DNA of 64,000 nucleotides from an uncultured Eggerthella sp. (GCA_959607715.1 CAUHNN010000011.1:5539-69538); one strand, 5' to 3'. Numbered from the stretch's first letter, positions 7,949 through 17,851 are shown. The notes: a model not told the origin generated them from the sequence alone. Program-made: numbers and translations.

Positions 7949-7971
7949 AACCGCTTGCCACGGAAGCGGTT
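7949..7971. repeat. Inverted repeat in the purF/6S intergenic region
   Basis: AACCGCTT (7949-7956) and AAGCGGTT (7964-7971) form a perfect 8-bp stem with a 7-base loop. The surrounding 7912-8117 interval has no supported gene. The repeat may be a terminator for the small RNA transcribed from 8275, or an operator for purF; neither is proven. Confidence 0.4.
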
Positions 7972-8117
7972 TGCGAGCCGGCGGGTGCTCGACGGGCGGC
8001 TCACGTTGCCTGCGGCCTCCCTAGAGGGAACGAGCGGCAGCGCAGGTGTGGGCGCTCTTGTGTGGGGAGTGCGGGTGCATGCGCGTTCGCGCTGACATGG
8101 AATTAATGATGAAACGA

Positions 8118-8275
8118 GAAAACCACCCTCGCTATAGGATGAACCCACCTAGTTGAAGGTGGGTGCCCGCAACGAACTTCCTGGCTTTCGTGCCGACGGG
8201 CGCGAATCTCCATTCCGCACGCAATCTGAGGCTCCCAATTATTAGTCATCGGTCCATCGCGAACGCGAGAGTGGC
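8118..8275 (-). ncRNA. ssrS: Candidate 6S RNA
   Basis: About 158 nt on the minus strand. The 5' and 3' ends close with CCACTCTCGC (8274-8265) and GCGAGGGTGG (8132-8123), ten pairs with one wobble, followed by TTTTCTCGTTT, so the closing helix doubles as a terminator. Inside are GTTCGCGATGGACC near the 5' side and GCGGGCACCCACCT near the 3' side, followed by a short self-complementary ACCTTCAACTAGGT stretch; both resemble 6S RNA blocks known from other bacteria. A -10 box TATACT lies at 8288-8283, correctly placed for a start near 8275. 6S RNA binds sigma70 RNA polymerase. Identification rests on structure and partial motif recall, not on a covariance search. Confidence 0.6.
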
Positions 8276-8376
8276 TACCTAAAGTATACAAAGCGTACCC
8301 GCAAAGAAAAGTCTTGACAGTACCCTCCGGCTCGGGGAGCGTAATGATCGCTATGCCGTAAGGGAAGGAGGCGCCG

Positions 8377-11034
8377 GTGGCGCGTACGGTCATCTTCGTT
8401 TCATCATACGACCAGGCGGTTCACCTGCGTGAAGCGCGCGCGATGCGCGATCCTCGCGAAGCGTTCGACGTGACCGTCGCCACGCCTCGATCGTGGCTCG
8501 AAGACGAATGGGAAGTATGGGGCGACGAGCGTTCGATCATCACGTCGCTCGATCGCGTCTGCGCCGTGCGCAGTGTGCTTGCCGCCCATCCTGACGCTGC
8601 CCTTGGCGGCGATTGCCCTACGGATGGGGTCGTCAAGCTCGTAGCGCGCTTCTTCGCTGATGCCGCAGGCTCGGATGAGCTCGCTCGTGCAGGCGAAATC
8701 GATTTATCCGAAGCGGAGCGCGCCGTCGTTTCCCTTGCCGAGCCTTACCGCTCGTTCATTTCGGCCCACGGCTTCATCGAAGAAGGCGAGGCGCTTACCC
8801 GCATCGCCCCGTTTGTGGGGGACGTTTCTTTTCAGTGCGGCGAAGGATTCACACCTTCGCTTCCCTTCGTGCTCTTTCTGGAAAAGCAAGGGCTGAAGAT
8901 CGGGAGCGACTCCATTCGCATCGCACCTGCCCCTGAAGGCGTCGCGCCGCGTTTTCTGTTCGCCGCAGGCCCGCAGGCCCGCTCGGCGCTTATCGCCGAA
9001 GAGCTTTGCCGCGCGCTTTCCCCGAACGTCGGGTGCGGCTCTGCGCTCGTGGTGGCTGCCGATGCGCTTGCTCTTTACGAAGATATTTCACCGGCGTTTG
9101 CCGACCAGGGCGTGGCGGTCGCGGTATCCGCCAGCAAGCCCTTTTCCGAAACGGCGTTCGGTCGCGCATTCGGGGCCCTCTTCGATTTCCTGCTCGATGA
9201 TCGCCATGACAAGCGCGCCCTTGTGGACTACCTGTCTTCTCCGCTCTCCGGGGTGGATCGGTCGAAAGCCGCGATGGTCGACTCGATGATTCGCGGTGAC
9301 CGTCTTGTTTCCTTCGAAGAGCTCAAGGCCATGGCCCGCCTCGTCTCGCCCCATTTCGATACTTTCGAAGAGCTGCTGATGGATGCGGACGCCTCGCTTC
9401 TGCTCGACTACTTCGAGGACGTCGTGTTTGCGCTGCCCGATTCCGACGGGGCTTTCGCCATGGAGCAGCTCGCTGCCATTACGGGATTGAGACGTGTGTA
9501 CGAAACGGCCCGCACATGGGATCTCTCTCCGGCCGATCTTTCGTTCGCCCTCGCATCGCTGCAGGTAAACGCCTCTCGGGCGACTTCCAAGGATGATCCT
9601 CAGATCGTGATCTGCGGTATTTCCCAGGCGCCTGATTTCGCCTGCGATCCGTATGATGCCGTCGTCTCGTGCGACCTCGATGCGCGTTTCTACCCCGCAA
9701 GCGGCTCGCACGATGCCCTTGCCGCGCTCGAGGGGAAGATCGGCATGCGGGTAGACGACCGCACACTCGACGACGCGCGCCGCGCGTTTGAATCCGTCAA
9801 GTCGGCGGCACGCAAGGTGTTCGCGTGCCAGCGCACGCTGAGCGTCGACGGCGACGATGTGTATCCGGCGTTCTTCCTGGAAGAGTTCATCGACTGCTAC
9901 CGCCGCGACGACGCCGATGCCGATGAGCTTGGTTTGCCGGCCGCTCTTGCCGACTGCGTCACGCTGCGGGGAGAAGAGAACTACGTGTCCAATTCGCTGT
10001 GTTCTCCGGCCGAAGGGGAGGCCCAGGGTTTTCTTGCGCTCGACCCCGTTTCCCCGGGGCATCTCGATTCGTCTTTCGTGGGCGCGCTCGTTCCTTCTCG
10101 CGTGAAGGAGGGCCCCCATGCGGGCAAGCTCATCCTTTCGCCTTCCGCGATCGAGCGGTACGTGAACTGCCCCCGTTCGTGGTTCATCGCCATGCGCGTT
10201 CGCCCCGATGCGCCCGATGAGAACCTCGGGCCGCTCGAGCAGGGCACGTTCGTCCACGCGGTGTTCGATCGGTTCTACCGTGCGCTGCCCGACGAGCTTG
10301 GTGAAGCGCGCGTGACGTCCGGCAATCTCGAGGCTGCGCGCACATTGTTCGATCGGGTTTTCGAAGAAGTGTTAGCTGAACAGCCCGACGAGCCCCAGAC
10401 CCGCTACGTTCCTCGAGCCCCCATCGAATTCGCCGATGCCTATCAACTGAAGGGTCGCTTGATGGAAGGGCTCGAGCTGCACGCCGACATGCTTGAAGGG
10501 TATGCGCCCTACGCGATGGAGCTGAGCATTTCACCCGAGGATGAAGTCGAGTACGCCGGCGTCGTCTTGCGTGGGCGCGTCGACCGCGTCGATGTTGACG
10601 GAGCGGGCCATTATGTTGTGCTTGACTACAAAGGGGGAGTGCTTGGCCATGAGGCGGGCTTCGACCCCGATGAGTCCGAGGCCGGCGTCGTCACCGAGCT
10701 TCCCGCGAAGATCCAGACGCTCATCTACGCGCGCGCCCTCGAGGGAAGGATCGAAGGGGCGCGCCCGGTCGGTGCGCTGTACCTGAGCTATCGTGCCCGC
10801 GAAGCATCGGGCTCGCTTGCGGGTTCCTACGACGATGCCCTGCTCGATATGGCCGGTTGGGCGAAGAGCGCTTCAGCCGTGAAGATGAACTTCGAGTCGT
10901 ATCTCGACCAGATCGAGTCGTTGGTCGAGGAAAGGCTCGCCGGGCTTGCCCGAGGCGACGTTTCGCCCGATCCCCTTGGGCCCGGAGCGTGCCGATACTG
11001 TCCCGCCGTCGGATGTGAAAGGAGGATGGCGTGA
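8377..11034 (+). CDS. addB: AddB-like helicase/nuclease subunit (PD-(D/E)XK)
   Basis: 885-residue partner of AddA in double-strand-break end processing. The C-terminal nuclease domain has LSPSAIERYVNCPRSWF, LRGRVDRVD, VVLDYKGG and QTLIYARAL, the usual order of RecB-family motifs. Four cysteines (one in YVNCPRSWF and three in the terminal CRYCPAVGC) match the iron-sulfur staple of AddB nucleases. The N-terminal half is a degenerate superfamily-1 helicase scaffold without an obvious Walker A, as in AddB. Shorter than the Bacillus subunit (about 1160), so a compact variant. GTG 8377 has AAGGAGG six bases upstream. The stop overlaps the next start by GTGA, indicating translational coupling with addA. 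Confidence 0.85.
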   Translation: MARTVIFVSSYDQAVHLREARAMRDPREAFDVTVATPRSWLEDEWEVWGDERSIITSLDRVCAVRSVLAAHPDAALGGDCPTDGVVKLVARFFADAAGSDELARAGEIDLSEAERAVVSLAEPYRSFISAHGFIEEGEALTRIAPFVGDVSFQCGEGFTPSLPFVLFLEKQGLKIGSDSIRIAPAPEGVAPRFLFAAGPQARSALIAEELCRALSPNVGCGSALVVAADALALYEDISPAFADQGVAVAVSASKPFSETAFGRAFGALFDFLLDDRHDKRALVDYLSSPLSGVDRSKAAMVDSMIRGDRLVSFEELKAMARLVSPHFDTFEELLMDADASLLLDYFEDVVFALPDSDGAFAMEQLAAITGLRRVYETARTWDLSPADLSFALASLQVNASRATSKDDPQIVICGISQAPDFACDPYDAVVSCDLDARFYPASGSHDALAALEGKIGMRVDDRTLDDARRAFESVKSAARKVFACQRTLSVDGDDVYPAFFLEEFIDCYRRDDADADELGLPAALADCVTLRGEENYVSNSLCSPAEGEAQGFLALDPVSPGHLDSSFVGALVPSRVKEGPHAGKLILSPSAIERYVNCPRSWFIAMRVRPDAPDENLGPLEQGTFVHAVFDRFYRALPDELGEARVTSGNLEAARTLFDRVFEEVLAEQPDEPQTRYVPRAPIEFADAYQLKGRLMEGLELHADMLEGYAPYAMELSISPEDEVEYAGVVLRGRVDRVDVDGAGHYVVLDYKGGVLGHEAGFDPDESEAGVVTELPAKIQTLIYARALEGRIEGARPVGALYLSYRAREASGSLAGSYDDALLDMAGWAKSASAVKMNFESYLDQIESLVEERLAGLARGDVSPDPLGPGACRYCPAVGCERRMA

Positions 11035-14000
11035 ACCTCGATTCCTGCACGCCAGGTCAGCGTGAAATCATAACGACCCTCGATAAGCCCCTCATGGTTT
11101 CGGCGGGTGCGGGCAGCGGCAAAACCTTCACGCTCACGCAGCGCATCGCCTATGCCCTGGAAAGCGAATCGTCGGGAATCGACGGCATCGATTCGATCAT
11201 GGCGATCACCTTCACGCGCAAGGCGGCAGGCGAGCTTAAGGCGCGCGTCAAACGCCGCCTTCTCGACCTTGGCCGCGAAGAGGATGCGCTCAAAGTCGAT
11301 GATGCGTGGATTTCCACCATTCATGGCGCGTGTTCCCGCATCCTGCGCGAACACGCGTTAGAGCTTGGGATCGATCCGGGCTTCGAGGTTCTCTCGGAAA
11401 CCGACGTGTCCAGGTTGCGAGGAGACGCGATGGACCGTGTTCTCGATGAAGTGCGCGAAAGCGACGAACACTCGCTTCTGCGCTTCGTGAACTCGATCGG
11501 CATGCGCTCCCAATCGCCGAATTCCCCGAGCGTCGAGCGCTACATCGATGCACTCACCGATCGCGTCAAGGCGCTTCCCGGTGGGTTTTCCGCCCTTGCC
11601 CCCGAAGGCGATATGCCTGATGCGCGCGCTCTGCTTCGGCGCATGGTGATGCTGGGGGAGACCTTCCTCGAGTGTCTCGAGTCCCTGACGGGGAAGAAAA
11701 CGAAGGCCGACGAGGCGAATCGCGCCGATGTTGAGGCGGCGCTGAAGGCGGCGAATTCCTATCTCGATAGCGCGCCCATCATCGACTTCTCCGATCCCGC
11801 CTTCGATGCTGGGCGCTACGCCCGGGTGTTCTTCTCGTTCCCGAAGACGAGCCCGAAGTACCGCACGAAAGACGGCGACCCTTCCTTCTTCGCCGACTAC
11901 CGCGTTGAGTACGCCGAGCTCGGCCTCGAAGCTGAAGCGGGTCTGGCTATGCGCGAGCTGCGCTTCGTCGTCGAGCTCGCTCAGCGTGTCGATGCAGCGT
12001 ATTCGCAGCTCAAGGGGGCATCACGTCTCGACAACACCGATCTGCTCCAAGGCGCGTGGCGCGCACTCGAGGAAAACCCTGAGATCTGCCGGGATTATCG
12101 CGAGCGTTTCAAGATGATCATGATCGACGAATTCCAGGATACCGATGAGCTTCAGGTGGCGCTCGTCCGCAAGCTCGCCGCCCCCGATCTGTCGAATGTC
12201 TGCACCGTCGGCGACGCGCAGCAGAGCATCTATCGGTTCCGTGGCGCCGACGTCAACGTGTTCTACGGGTACCGCGATCTGCTCGAAGGCGATGGCTTCG
12301 ATGCGCGCTTCGTCAGTCTGCCCGATAATTTCCGCAGCCATGCCGATGTGCTTTCGTGCGTCGACGCCATCTTCTCTCAGCCCGCCGTGTTCGGCGATCG
12401 CTTCCTGTCGCTTGCCCCTAAGGGCGCCATCAACGACGTCGACGATCCGCTGTTCGCATCGTGCCCGCGTATCTCGATGGCGGTGTTCGACTACCGTCGC
12501 GGCGGTCCCGGGGTTGCGGCCGCCACCGAAGCGTGCGCCGATCGCATCGCCGCCCATTTCGCCGATTTGCGCCAAGCGGGCGCGGAGCCCAGTTCGATGG
12601 TCGTGCTGCTCGGGAAGATGAGCAACGTCGACGTGTACGCCGGCGCGTTGCGGCGCGCCGGGTTCGAGTGCATCGTCGCCGGGGGCAGCACCTTCTCCGC
12701 TGCCGAGGAAGTGGGCTTGGTCGCTTCGTTGCTGCGTTTTCTCTCCAATGCGTCGGACGATGAGGCGCTCTATCGCATCCTCGCCTCCGAGCTGTTTTCC
12801 GTAGGCGACGCGGGGCTGCTCCATTTGACCTCGCGCTACGACTCGAAGGGCATCCTTCGCCGCCGGCCCCTTTCGACGGGTTTCGCCGCGTGGGATCGCG
12901 AGCGCTCGTCGGCCGGCCTTCCCGAAGTGGAGAACGATCGCGTCGATTTCGCCTTCCTGACGTTGCGCGAGGTGCAGGCATGCGCCCGTCGCTTCGGCGC
13001 TGCGCGCGCCCTGACCGATCTTCTTCGCAGGAGCGGTTGGCTTGCCCGTCTTGAATGCGAAGGCGCGCGTGGGCAGGCGGTTGTCGGCAACCTTTCCAAG
13101 GCGCTGCGCATGGTGACCGATCTCGAGGCGAAGGGCATCGGCCTGCCGCGTTTGGCCGATCGCTTCTCCGAGGATTGCGCAACGCTCAAGCTCACGCCCG
13201 GAACGCTTGCCACCGCATCGTCCGACTTCGTGCGCATCATGACGGTGCATGCCAGCAAGGGCTTGGAATTCGACCACGTTGCGCTTGGCGATATGCGCTT
13301 CGACGCCAGCTCGAGCGATCTGGTCGCGGAAAACATCGAAGGTCGCACGTACCTCTCGATGCGCCCGGTTGCGGCGGCGCCGGTCCGTTCGGTTGTCACA
13401 GCTTTGCGCGGCTACCTCGATCCTCCGCTTGGGGTGGCTGATGAGGTGACGAGCGCGGTGGAGGCCGGCGAGTGCGCATTCGCTCTCGAGGAATACCAGA
13501 AAAGCCAAGAGCTTTCCGAAGCGCATCGCCTTCTCTACGTCGCGCTCACCCGCGCGGTAAAGTCGCTGTTCGTCGGCATCTCCTACTTGGGCAACCAGAA
13601 AGGCACGCTCGCGGGGAAGGGGGTGCTTGGGGATCTCCACGCAGCCTTCAAGTGGGATTCCACGCCCGACGCTCCCGTTCAGACGTTCTCCTACGGCGCA
13701 AGCAGCCCCCTTTGCTTGGAGTACACGCTTCTCGATAAACCGAGGGAAGAAGAGCGCGCACCCGTTCGCGAAGCCCCCGCCTTCCTCATCCCCGCGCGCC
13801 CGCTCGAGCCCGCGCCGCCGTCCGATCCTTGGCGAAGGACTCACGAGGAAGTGTTCTCATATTCCTCCATCGCCCCCAAGGACCATGGTTCTGTCGAAGG
13901 CGGCGAGCCGGCGCTCGATCCGAAGGCGCCGCAAGATGCTCCGATGTTCGTCGATCCCGATTTCGAACGTGCCGACGCCACGGCGCTCGGCAGCGCGTTT

Positions 14001-14537
14001 CACCGCTTGGCTCAGCGCGCCATCGGGAGTTGGAAGGGTGGGACGCTGTCGTGCCCGGACGCCGATGCCGTTGCGGCCCAGGCGCATCGCTATCGCCTCA
14101 CCGCGATGCAGACCGAGCGCCTCCACGCCGCCCTTTCCCGATGGTTCGCCAGCGATGTCGCCCGCGATCTGGTCGTCTCAGGCGCGCCGCGTGCCGAGGT
14201 TCCGTTCATGGTCGCTTTCGAAGATGAAGGGGTCTTTCTCGAAGGGGAGATCGACGCATTTTCCGTCGATGATGCGGGCATCGTCCACTTGGTCGATTAC
14301 AAGACGGGTGGATCTCTCGAGGAAACGAGCGAGGCGCTGTTTGAGAAGCATCGTCTGCAGGCGTCGTGCTACGCCTACGCGCTTTTCCTCCAGGGCTATG
14401 CCGGCGTCGAGGCCGCTTTCGTGCGCGTCGAGATCGAGGATGGCGACCATCCCGGTCAGCCGCAGGTGCAGAGGTATTCTTTCGATGCCTCCGAACGCGA
14501 CGAGCTGGGTTCGTTGATTCTGTCGACGCGTGGGTAG
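11031..14537 (+). CDS. addA: ATP-dependent helicase/nuclease subunit A
   Basis: 1168-residue UvrD/Rep-family helicase fused to a RecB-type nuclease; with AddB it resects DNA ends for RecA loading. Motif Q and Walker A are visible as TPGQREIITT and VSAGAGSGKTFTLTQR (about residues 20-40). Walker B is MIIDEFQDTDELQ (about 363), followed by GDAQQSIYRFRGAD. Motif V/VI regions are MTVHASKGLEFDHV and HRLLYVALTRA. The C-terminal nuclease has EGEIDAFSVDD, LVDYKTGG and a Q-x3-Y continuation (about 1060-1110). GTG start overlaps the addB stop. Length and domain order are normal for AddA. Confidence 0.93.
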   Translation: MNLDSCTPGQREIITTLDKPLMVSAGAGSGKTFTLTQRIAYALESESSGIDGIDSIMAITFTRKAAGELKARVKRRLLDLGREEDALKVDDAWISTIHGACSRILREHALELGIDPGFEVLSETDVSRLRGDAMDRVLDEVRESDEHSLLRFVNSIGMRSQSPNSPSVERYIDALTDRVKALPGGFSALAPEGDMPDARALLRRMVMLGETFLECLESLTGKKTKADEANRADVEAALKAANSYLDSAPIIDFSDPAFDAGRYARVFFSFPKTSPKYRTKDGDPSFFADYRVEYAELGLEAEAGLAMRELRFVVELAQRVDAAYSQLKGASRLDNTDLLQGAWRALEENPEICRDYRERFKMIMIDEFQDTDELQVALVRKLAAPDLSNVCTVGDAQQSIYRFRGADVNVFYGYRDLLEGDGFDARFVSLPDNFRSHADVLSCVDAIFSQPAVFGDRFLSLAPKGAINDVDDPLFASCPRISMAVFDYRRGGPGVAAATEACADRIAAHFADLRQAGAEPSSMVVLLGKMSNVDVYAGALRRAGFECIVAGGSTFSAAEEVGLVASLLRFLSNASDDEALYRILASELFSVGDAGLLHLTSRYDSKGILRRRPLSTGFAAWDRERSSAGLPEVENDRVDFAFLTLREVQACARRFGAARALTDLLRRSGWLARLECEGARGQAVVGNLSKALRMVTDLEAKGIGLPRLADRFSEDCATLKLTPGTLATASSDFVRIMTVHASKGLEFDHVALGDMRFDASSSDLVAENIEGRTYLSMRPVAAAPVRSVVTALRGYLDPPLGVADEVTSAVEAGECAFALEEYQKSQELSEAHRLLYVALTRAVKSLFVGISYLGNQKGTLAGKGVLGDLHAAFKWDSTPDAPVQTFSYGASSPLCLEYTLLDKPREEERAPVREAPAFLIPARPLEPAPPSDPWRRTHEEVFSYSSIAPKDHGSVEGGEPALDPKAPQDAPMFVDPDFERADATALGSAFHRLAQRAIGSWKGGTLSCPDADAVAAQAHRYRLTAMQTERLHAALSRWFASDVARDLVVSGAPRAEVPFMVAFEDEGVFLEGEIDAFSVDDAGIVHLVDYKTGGSLEETSEALFEKHRLQASCYAYALFLQGYAGVEAAFVRVEIEDGDHPGQPQVQRYSFDASERDELGSLILSTRG

Positions 14538-14588
14538 GAAGGCGACGGGAGGCTTCGTTGCCGCGCTCCATCTGATAAGCTGAACGCT

Positions 14589-15887
14589 ATGGATACGCTA
14601 TTCACAGAGATGGAGAACAACGAGCGTTTGAAGCACGCTCCGCTTGCGGTGCGCATGCGCCCGCGTACGCTCGATGATCTCATCGGCCAGGATCAGGCAC
14701 TCGGTCCGGGCACGTGGCTTCGCTCCGCCATCGAGCACGATACCTTGTCGTCGGTCATCTTCTACGGGCCTGCGGGCACGGGCAAAACCTCGATCGCGCA
14801 TGTGATCGCGGAAACGACCCATTCCCATTTCGTCGAGGTGTCCGCCATCGGCGGAACCGTTGCCGATCTACGACGCGAGATAGCCGATGCCGACAAGCGC
14901 CTGCTTCATCAGGGGATGCGCACGATCCTGTTCGTCGACGAGATCCATCGGTTCAACCGAAGCCAGCAGGACGCGTTGCTTCATGCGGTTGAAGACGGCA
15001 TCGTCGTCCTTATCGGCGCAACGACGGAAAACCCGTTTTTCGAAGTGAACTCGGCGCTTTTGTCGCGCTCGCGCGTGGTGGAGCTCCATTCCCTTTCCGA
15101 CGAGTCCCTCATGAAGATCGTCGAGCATGCCCTCGAAAGCGATCGGGGGCTGGCAGGGGAATTCTCCCTCGATGACGAGGCGCGCGAAGCGCTGCTGCTC
15201 CTTGCCTCGGGCGATGCGCGCAGCGCCCTGAACACGTTGTCGCTCGCCGCCGATCTGGCTCGCGCCGCGAAGAGCGACGCGATCACCGCCGATATGGTGA
15301 CGAGCGCCGTTCCCCATCGCGCTCTGCCCTATGACAAGGGGCAGGACATGCACTACGACGTGATCTCCGCCTTCATCAAGTCCATGCGCGGTTCCGATCC
15401 CGATGCGGCGCTGTACTGGCTGGCGCGCATGATCGACGGCGGGGAAGACCCGAAGTTCATCGCGCGCCGCATCTTCATCTTCGCCGCTGAAGACGTCGGC
15501 AACGCCGATCCCCAGGCGGTGCTCATCGGCGAGGCGGCGTTTCGCGCCGCCGAGGTGATCGGCTATCCAGAGTGCCGCATCAATCTGGCTCAAGCGGCGG
15601 TCTACATGGCGCTCGCCCCCAAGTCGAACGCGTCGTACGCCGGCTTGGGCAAGGCGTTTTCCGAGATCCGCCATGGGCCTTTGCGCGCTGTGCCCGATCA
15701 CCTTCGCGATCGCCATCGCCCCGGCGCCGAGGAGTACGGCGACTATCTCTACCCCCATTCCTACCCGCCGGGCTACGTCGAGCAGCAATACCTTCCCGAC
15801 GGGCTTGAGCGCGGGGCGTTCTTCGAGCCTGGTGAGCGCGGTTGGGAACGGTATCGTGTCGATGCCGCGCTGCGCGATAGAACTTGA
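14589..15887 (+). CDS. rarA: Replication-associated recombination protein A
   Basis: 432-residue AAA+ ATPase (RarA/MgsA, homolog of eukaryotic WRNIP1) acting at stalled forks and single-strand gaps. Features: LAVRMRPRTLDDLIGQDQ at the N-terminus, Walker A FYGPAGTGKTS (about 58-68), Walker B LFVDEIHRFN, sensor 1 IGATTENP, and the C-terminal tetramerisation region with YPECRINLAQAAVYMALAPK and GYGDYLYPHSYPPGYV-like ending. Starts 50 bases after addA and probably follows it in a DNA repair cluster; ATG 14589 lacks a strong Shine-Dalgarno. Confidence 0.95.
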   Translation: MDTLFTEMENNERLKHAPLAVRMRPRTLDDLIGQDQALGPGTWLRSAIEHDTLSSVIFYGPAGTGKTSIAHVIAETTHSHFVEVSAIGGTVADLRREIADADKRLLHQGMRTILFVDEIHRFNRSQQDALLHAVEDGIVVLIGATTENPFFEVNSALLSRSRVVELHSLSDESLMKIVEHALESDRGLAGEFSLDDEAREALLLLASGDARSALNTLSLAADLARAAKSDAITADMVTSAVPHRALPYDKGQDMHYDVISAFIKSMRGSDPDAALYWLARMIDGGEDPKFIARRIFIFAAEDVGNADPQAVLIGEAAFRAAEVIGYPECRINLAQAAVYMALAPKSNASYAGLGKAFSEIRHGPLRAVPDHLRDRHRPGAEEYGDYLYPHSYPPGYVEQQYLPDGLERGAFFEPGERGWERYRVDAALRDRT

Positions 15888-15896
15888 CCTGCTTAG

Positions 15897-15905
15897 TGGT
15901 ATATT
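15897..15905 (+). promoter_or_regulatory. Extended -10 promoter for the DUF948-like/permease pair
   Basis: TGGTATATT: an extended -10 element (TG-n-TATATT) 10 bases after the rarA stop and about 25 bases before the next start. No good -35 box is seen. Confidence 0.4.
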
Positions 15906-15929
15906 CTGAAGCTGATCAAAGGAGGAAAG

Positions 15930-16565
15930 ATGGAATTGTTCGACTCTCTTGTTCCCGTCGGCATCGTGCTCGTCTGCATCGCGGGCGTCGTTGCCTTAGG
16001 CGCCCTCGCCTATATGCTCATCACTATGACGAAATCGATGAAGGAAACCTTCGACAAGGTTAATCCGCTTATCGACCAAGCTCAGGAAGCGCTCGATGCG
16101 ACTAAGCCCGCTCTCGAGCGCATCGATCCCTTGATGGAGCGCATCACCCTCACCGTCGATGCCGCCAATCTCGAGATCATGCGCGTCGATCAGATCCTCG
16201 AAGACGTGAACGCCATCACGGTCAACGTTTCGAAGGCGACCGAATCCCTCGACACCATCACCTCGGCTCCGCTCGACGCCATCTCCTCGGTCACCGGCCG
16301 CCTGCGCGGGTGCATCGCTCCGTTCAAGCACAGCGAGAAGCCCTGCGCCGCCACGTCCGCCCAGATGATCGACGAGAAGCTCGATTGCGTTGAAGACAAG
16401 GTGGCCAATGCCCAGGCGCGTGCCGACGCCAAGCGCGCCGTCCGCGACGAGGCCATCCGCGATCGCGTCGCTTCCCAGGAGCGAACCAACGAGATGTCCT
16501 CCAACATCAAAGACGCGGTATCCGCACAGATCAACCGCGACGCCGATTCTGCCCAGAGCCTCTAG
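15930..16565 (+). CDS. DUF948-like membrane protein with coiled coil
   Basis: 211 residues: one N-terminal transmembrane helix (about residues 9-33, VGIVLVCIAGVVALGALAYM), then a long polar helical region rich in regularly spaced hydrophobics (DKVNPLIDQAQEALDATKPA and following) that resembles the YtxG/DUF948 periplasmic coiled coil, and a charged Ala/Arg/Asp-rich tail. AAAGGAGG sits just before ATG 15930. It abuts the AI-2E family permease gene with two bases between, so the two are probably translated together. Function unknown; DUF948 proteins are linked to cell envelope or methyl-accepting-like architecture. Confidence 0.7.
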   Translation: MELFDSLVPVGIVLVCIAGVVALGALAYMLITMTKSMKETFDKVNPLIDQAQEALDATKPALERIDPLMERITLTVDAANLEIMRVDQILEDVNAITVNVSKATESLDTITSAPLDAISSVTGRLRGCIAPFKHSEKPCAATSAQMIDEKLDCVEDKVANAQARADAKRAVRDEAIRDRVASQERTNEMSSNIKDAVSAQINRDADSAQSL

Positions 16566-16567
16566 AC

Positions 16568-17848
16568 GTGGGTAACGACGTGTTCGCTCGCGCTCTCGAT
16601 GACGAGCTGCGCGAAGAAGAGCTCAAGACTTTGAAGGCAAGGCGCCGGCTTTACGTCGGCGTCTTCGTCATTGTGTTCTTCGTTCTCATCTACCTTGCCG
16701 GTCAGGTTCTCAACGTGCTGGCTACCCCGGTTGCCATCATGGTGTGGACGACCATCATCGTCTTTTGCCTTCGCGGCCCTGTGAACTACCTCGAGGAACG
16801 GGGCGTCAATCGCCTTATCGGCACGACGTTGGCCTTCATCCTCATGTTCGGCGTCCTTGCGGCCATGGGCTGGATGCTCTTCTCGCCGGTGTTCGGCCTC
16901 GGCGGGCAGTTCGTCGCGCTGTTCGATCGCGTTCCCGACCAGATCGCCGCCATCACGGCATGGTGGAACCAGCTCTACGGTCAGTATTCCTACCTTCTTC
17001 AAGACCCCAACATCGACAAGTGGATCAACGATGCGCTGACGTCGGTCGGCAAATGGTTCTCGACCCTCGCGGCGTCGAGCGCCGAAGGCATCGTCTTCGT
17101 CGGCTCGGGCGTGGCCACGTCGGCTATGGTGATCGGCTTTTCCTTCGTCGTCGCCTTCTGGATGCTCATGGAGCTGCCCGCGCTCGGTCGCGAGGTGAAA
17201 CGCCTCTTCGGTCCGCGCTTCCGCGAAGACCTCGACCTGATCTACTTCACCGGCACGCGCGTCATGGGCGGCTACATCAAGGGGACCATCTTCCAATGCG
17301 TCGTCATCGGCGTCGGCTGCGGCATCGGTTTCGCGTTCATGGGTATTCCAAGCGCGGCGGCGCTCGGCGTCATCACCGGTCTGCTCAACATCATCCCCGT
17401 CATCGGCCCGTGGCTCGGCGGCGGGTTGGCGGCGATCGTGGGCGTCTTCGTTTCCCCGCTTGTCGCCCTCATCGCGCTGATCTACACGATCGTTGTGCAG
17501 CAGGTCGTCTACACCTTCGTCTCCCCGAAGATCATGGGAAATTCCGTCGATATCCACCCTGCGCTCGTCATCCTCGCCTTGATGATCGGCTCTGCTCTGG
17601 GATTCGCGATGAGCGGCATGGTGGGCAGCATCGTCGGCATGCTCGCCTCGATTCCCGCCGTCGCGTTCATCAAATCGCTGTTCGTCTACTACTTCGAGAA
17701 GTCGACGGGGCGCGTTATCGTTGCGCCTGACGGCGTGGTTTTCAAGGGCAATCCTGCTGGATCGGAAGTCAATCCCGTGGCCGATGCCACCGGTGAATTT
17801 TCCGTTCCCGATCTAGCGGCCTTTGAATCGAAGCACGGCAAATCCTGA
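16568..17848 (+). CDS. AI-2E family transporter (YdiK/PerM-like permease)
   Basis: 426-residue polytopic inner membrane protein. N-terminal 30 residues are charged, followed by hydrophobic segments at about 35-60, 70-85 and 93-110, an extracytoplasmic domain (130-190), and a C-terminal bundle with the family hallmark GLLNIIPVIGPWLGGG and HPALVILALMIGSALGF. Members include TqsA, PerM and Na+/H+ antiporters; the name does not prove autoinducer export. GTG 16568 follows the preceding stop by two bases. Confidence 0.85.
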   Translation: MGNDVFARALDDELREEELKTLKARRRLYVGVFVIVFFVLIYLAGQVLNVLATPVAIMVWTTIIVFCLRGPVNYLEERGVNRLIGTTLAFILMFGVLAAMGWMLFSPVFGLGGQFVALFDRVPDQIAAITAWWNQLYGQYSYLLQDPNIDKWINDALTSVGKWFSTLAASSAEGIVFVGSGVATSAMVIGFSFVVAFWMLMELPALGREVKRLFGPRFREDLDLIYFTGTRVMGGYIKGTIFQCVVIGVGCGIGFAFMGIPSAAALGVITGLLNIIPVIGPWLGGGLAAIVGVFVSPLVALIALIYTIVVQQVVYTFVSPKIMGNSVDIHPALVILALMIGSALGFAMSGMVGSIVGMLASIPAVAFIKSLFVYYFEKSTGRVIVAPDGVVFKGNPAGSEVNPVADATGEFSVPDLAAFESKHGKS

Positions 17849-17851
17849 TAC
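17823..17851 (+). promoter_or_regulatory. Candidate promoter of alaS
   Basis: TTGAAT (17823-17828), a 17-base spacer and TGATAC (17846-17851), overlapping the end of the permease gene, 53 bases before alaS. No T-box or specifier hairpin is seen in the short leader. Confidence 0.35.

Noticed and set aside
7912..8117. SRP RNA, tRNA or RNase P RNA in the purF upstream region
   Set aside because: Key motifs such as GGAAGCAG, GGTTCGAATC or GAGGAAAGTCC were not found.
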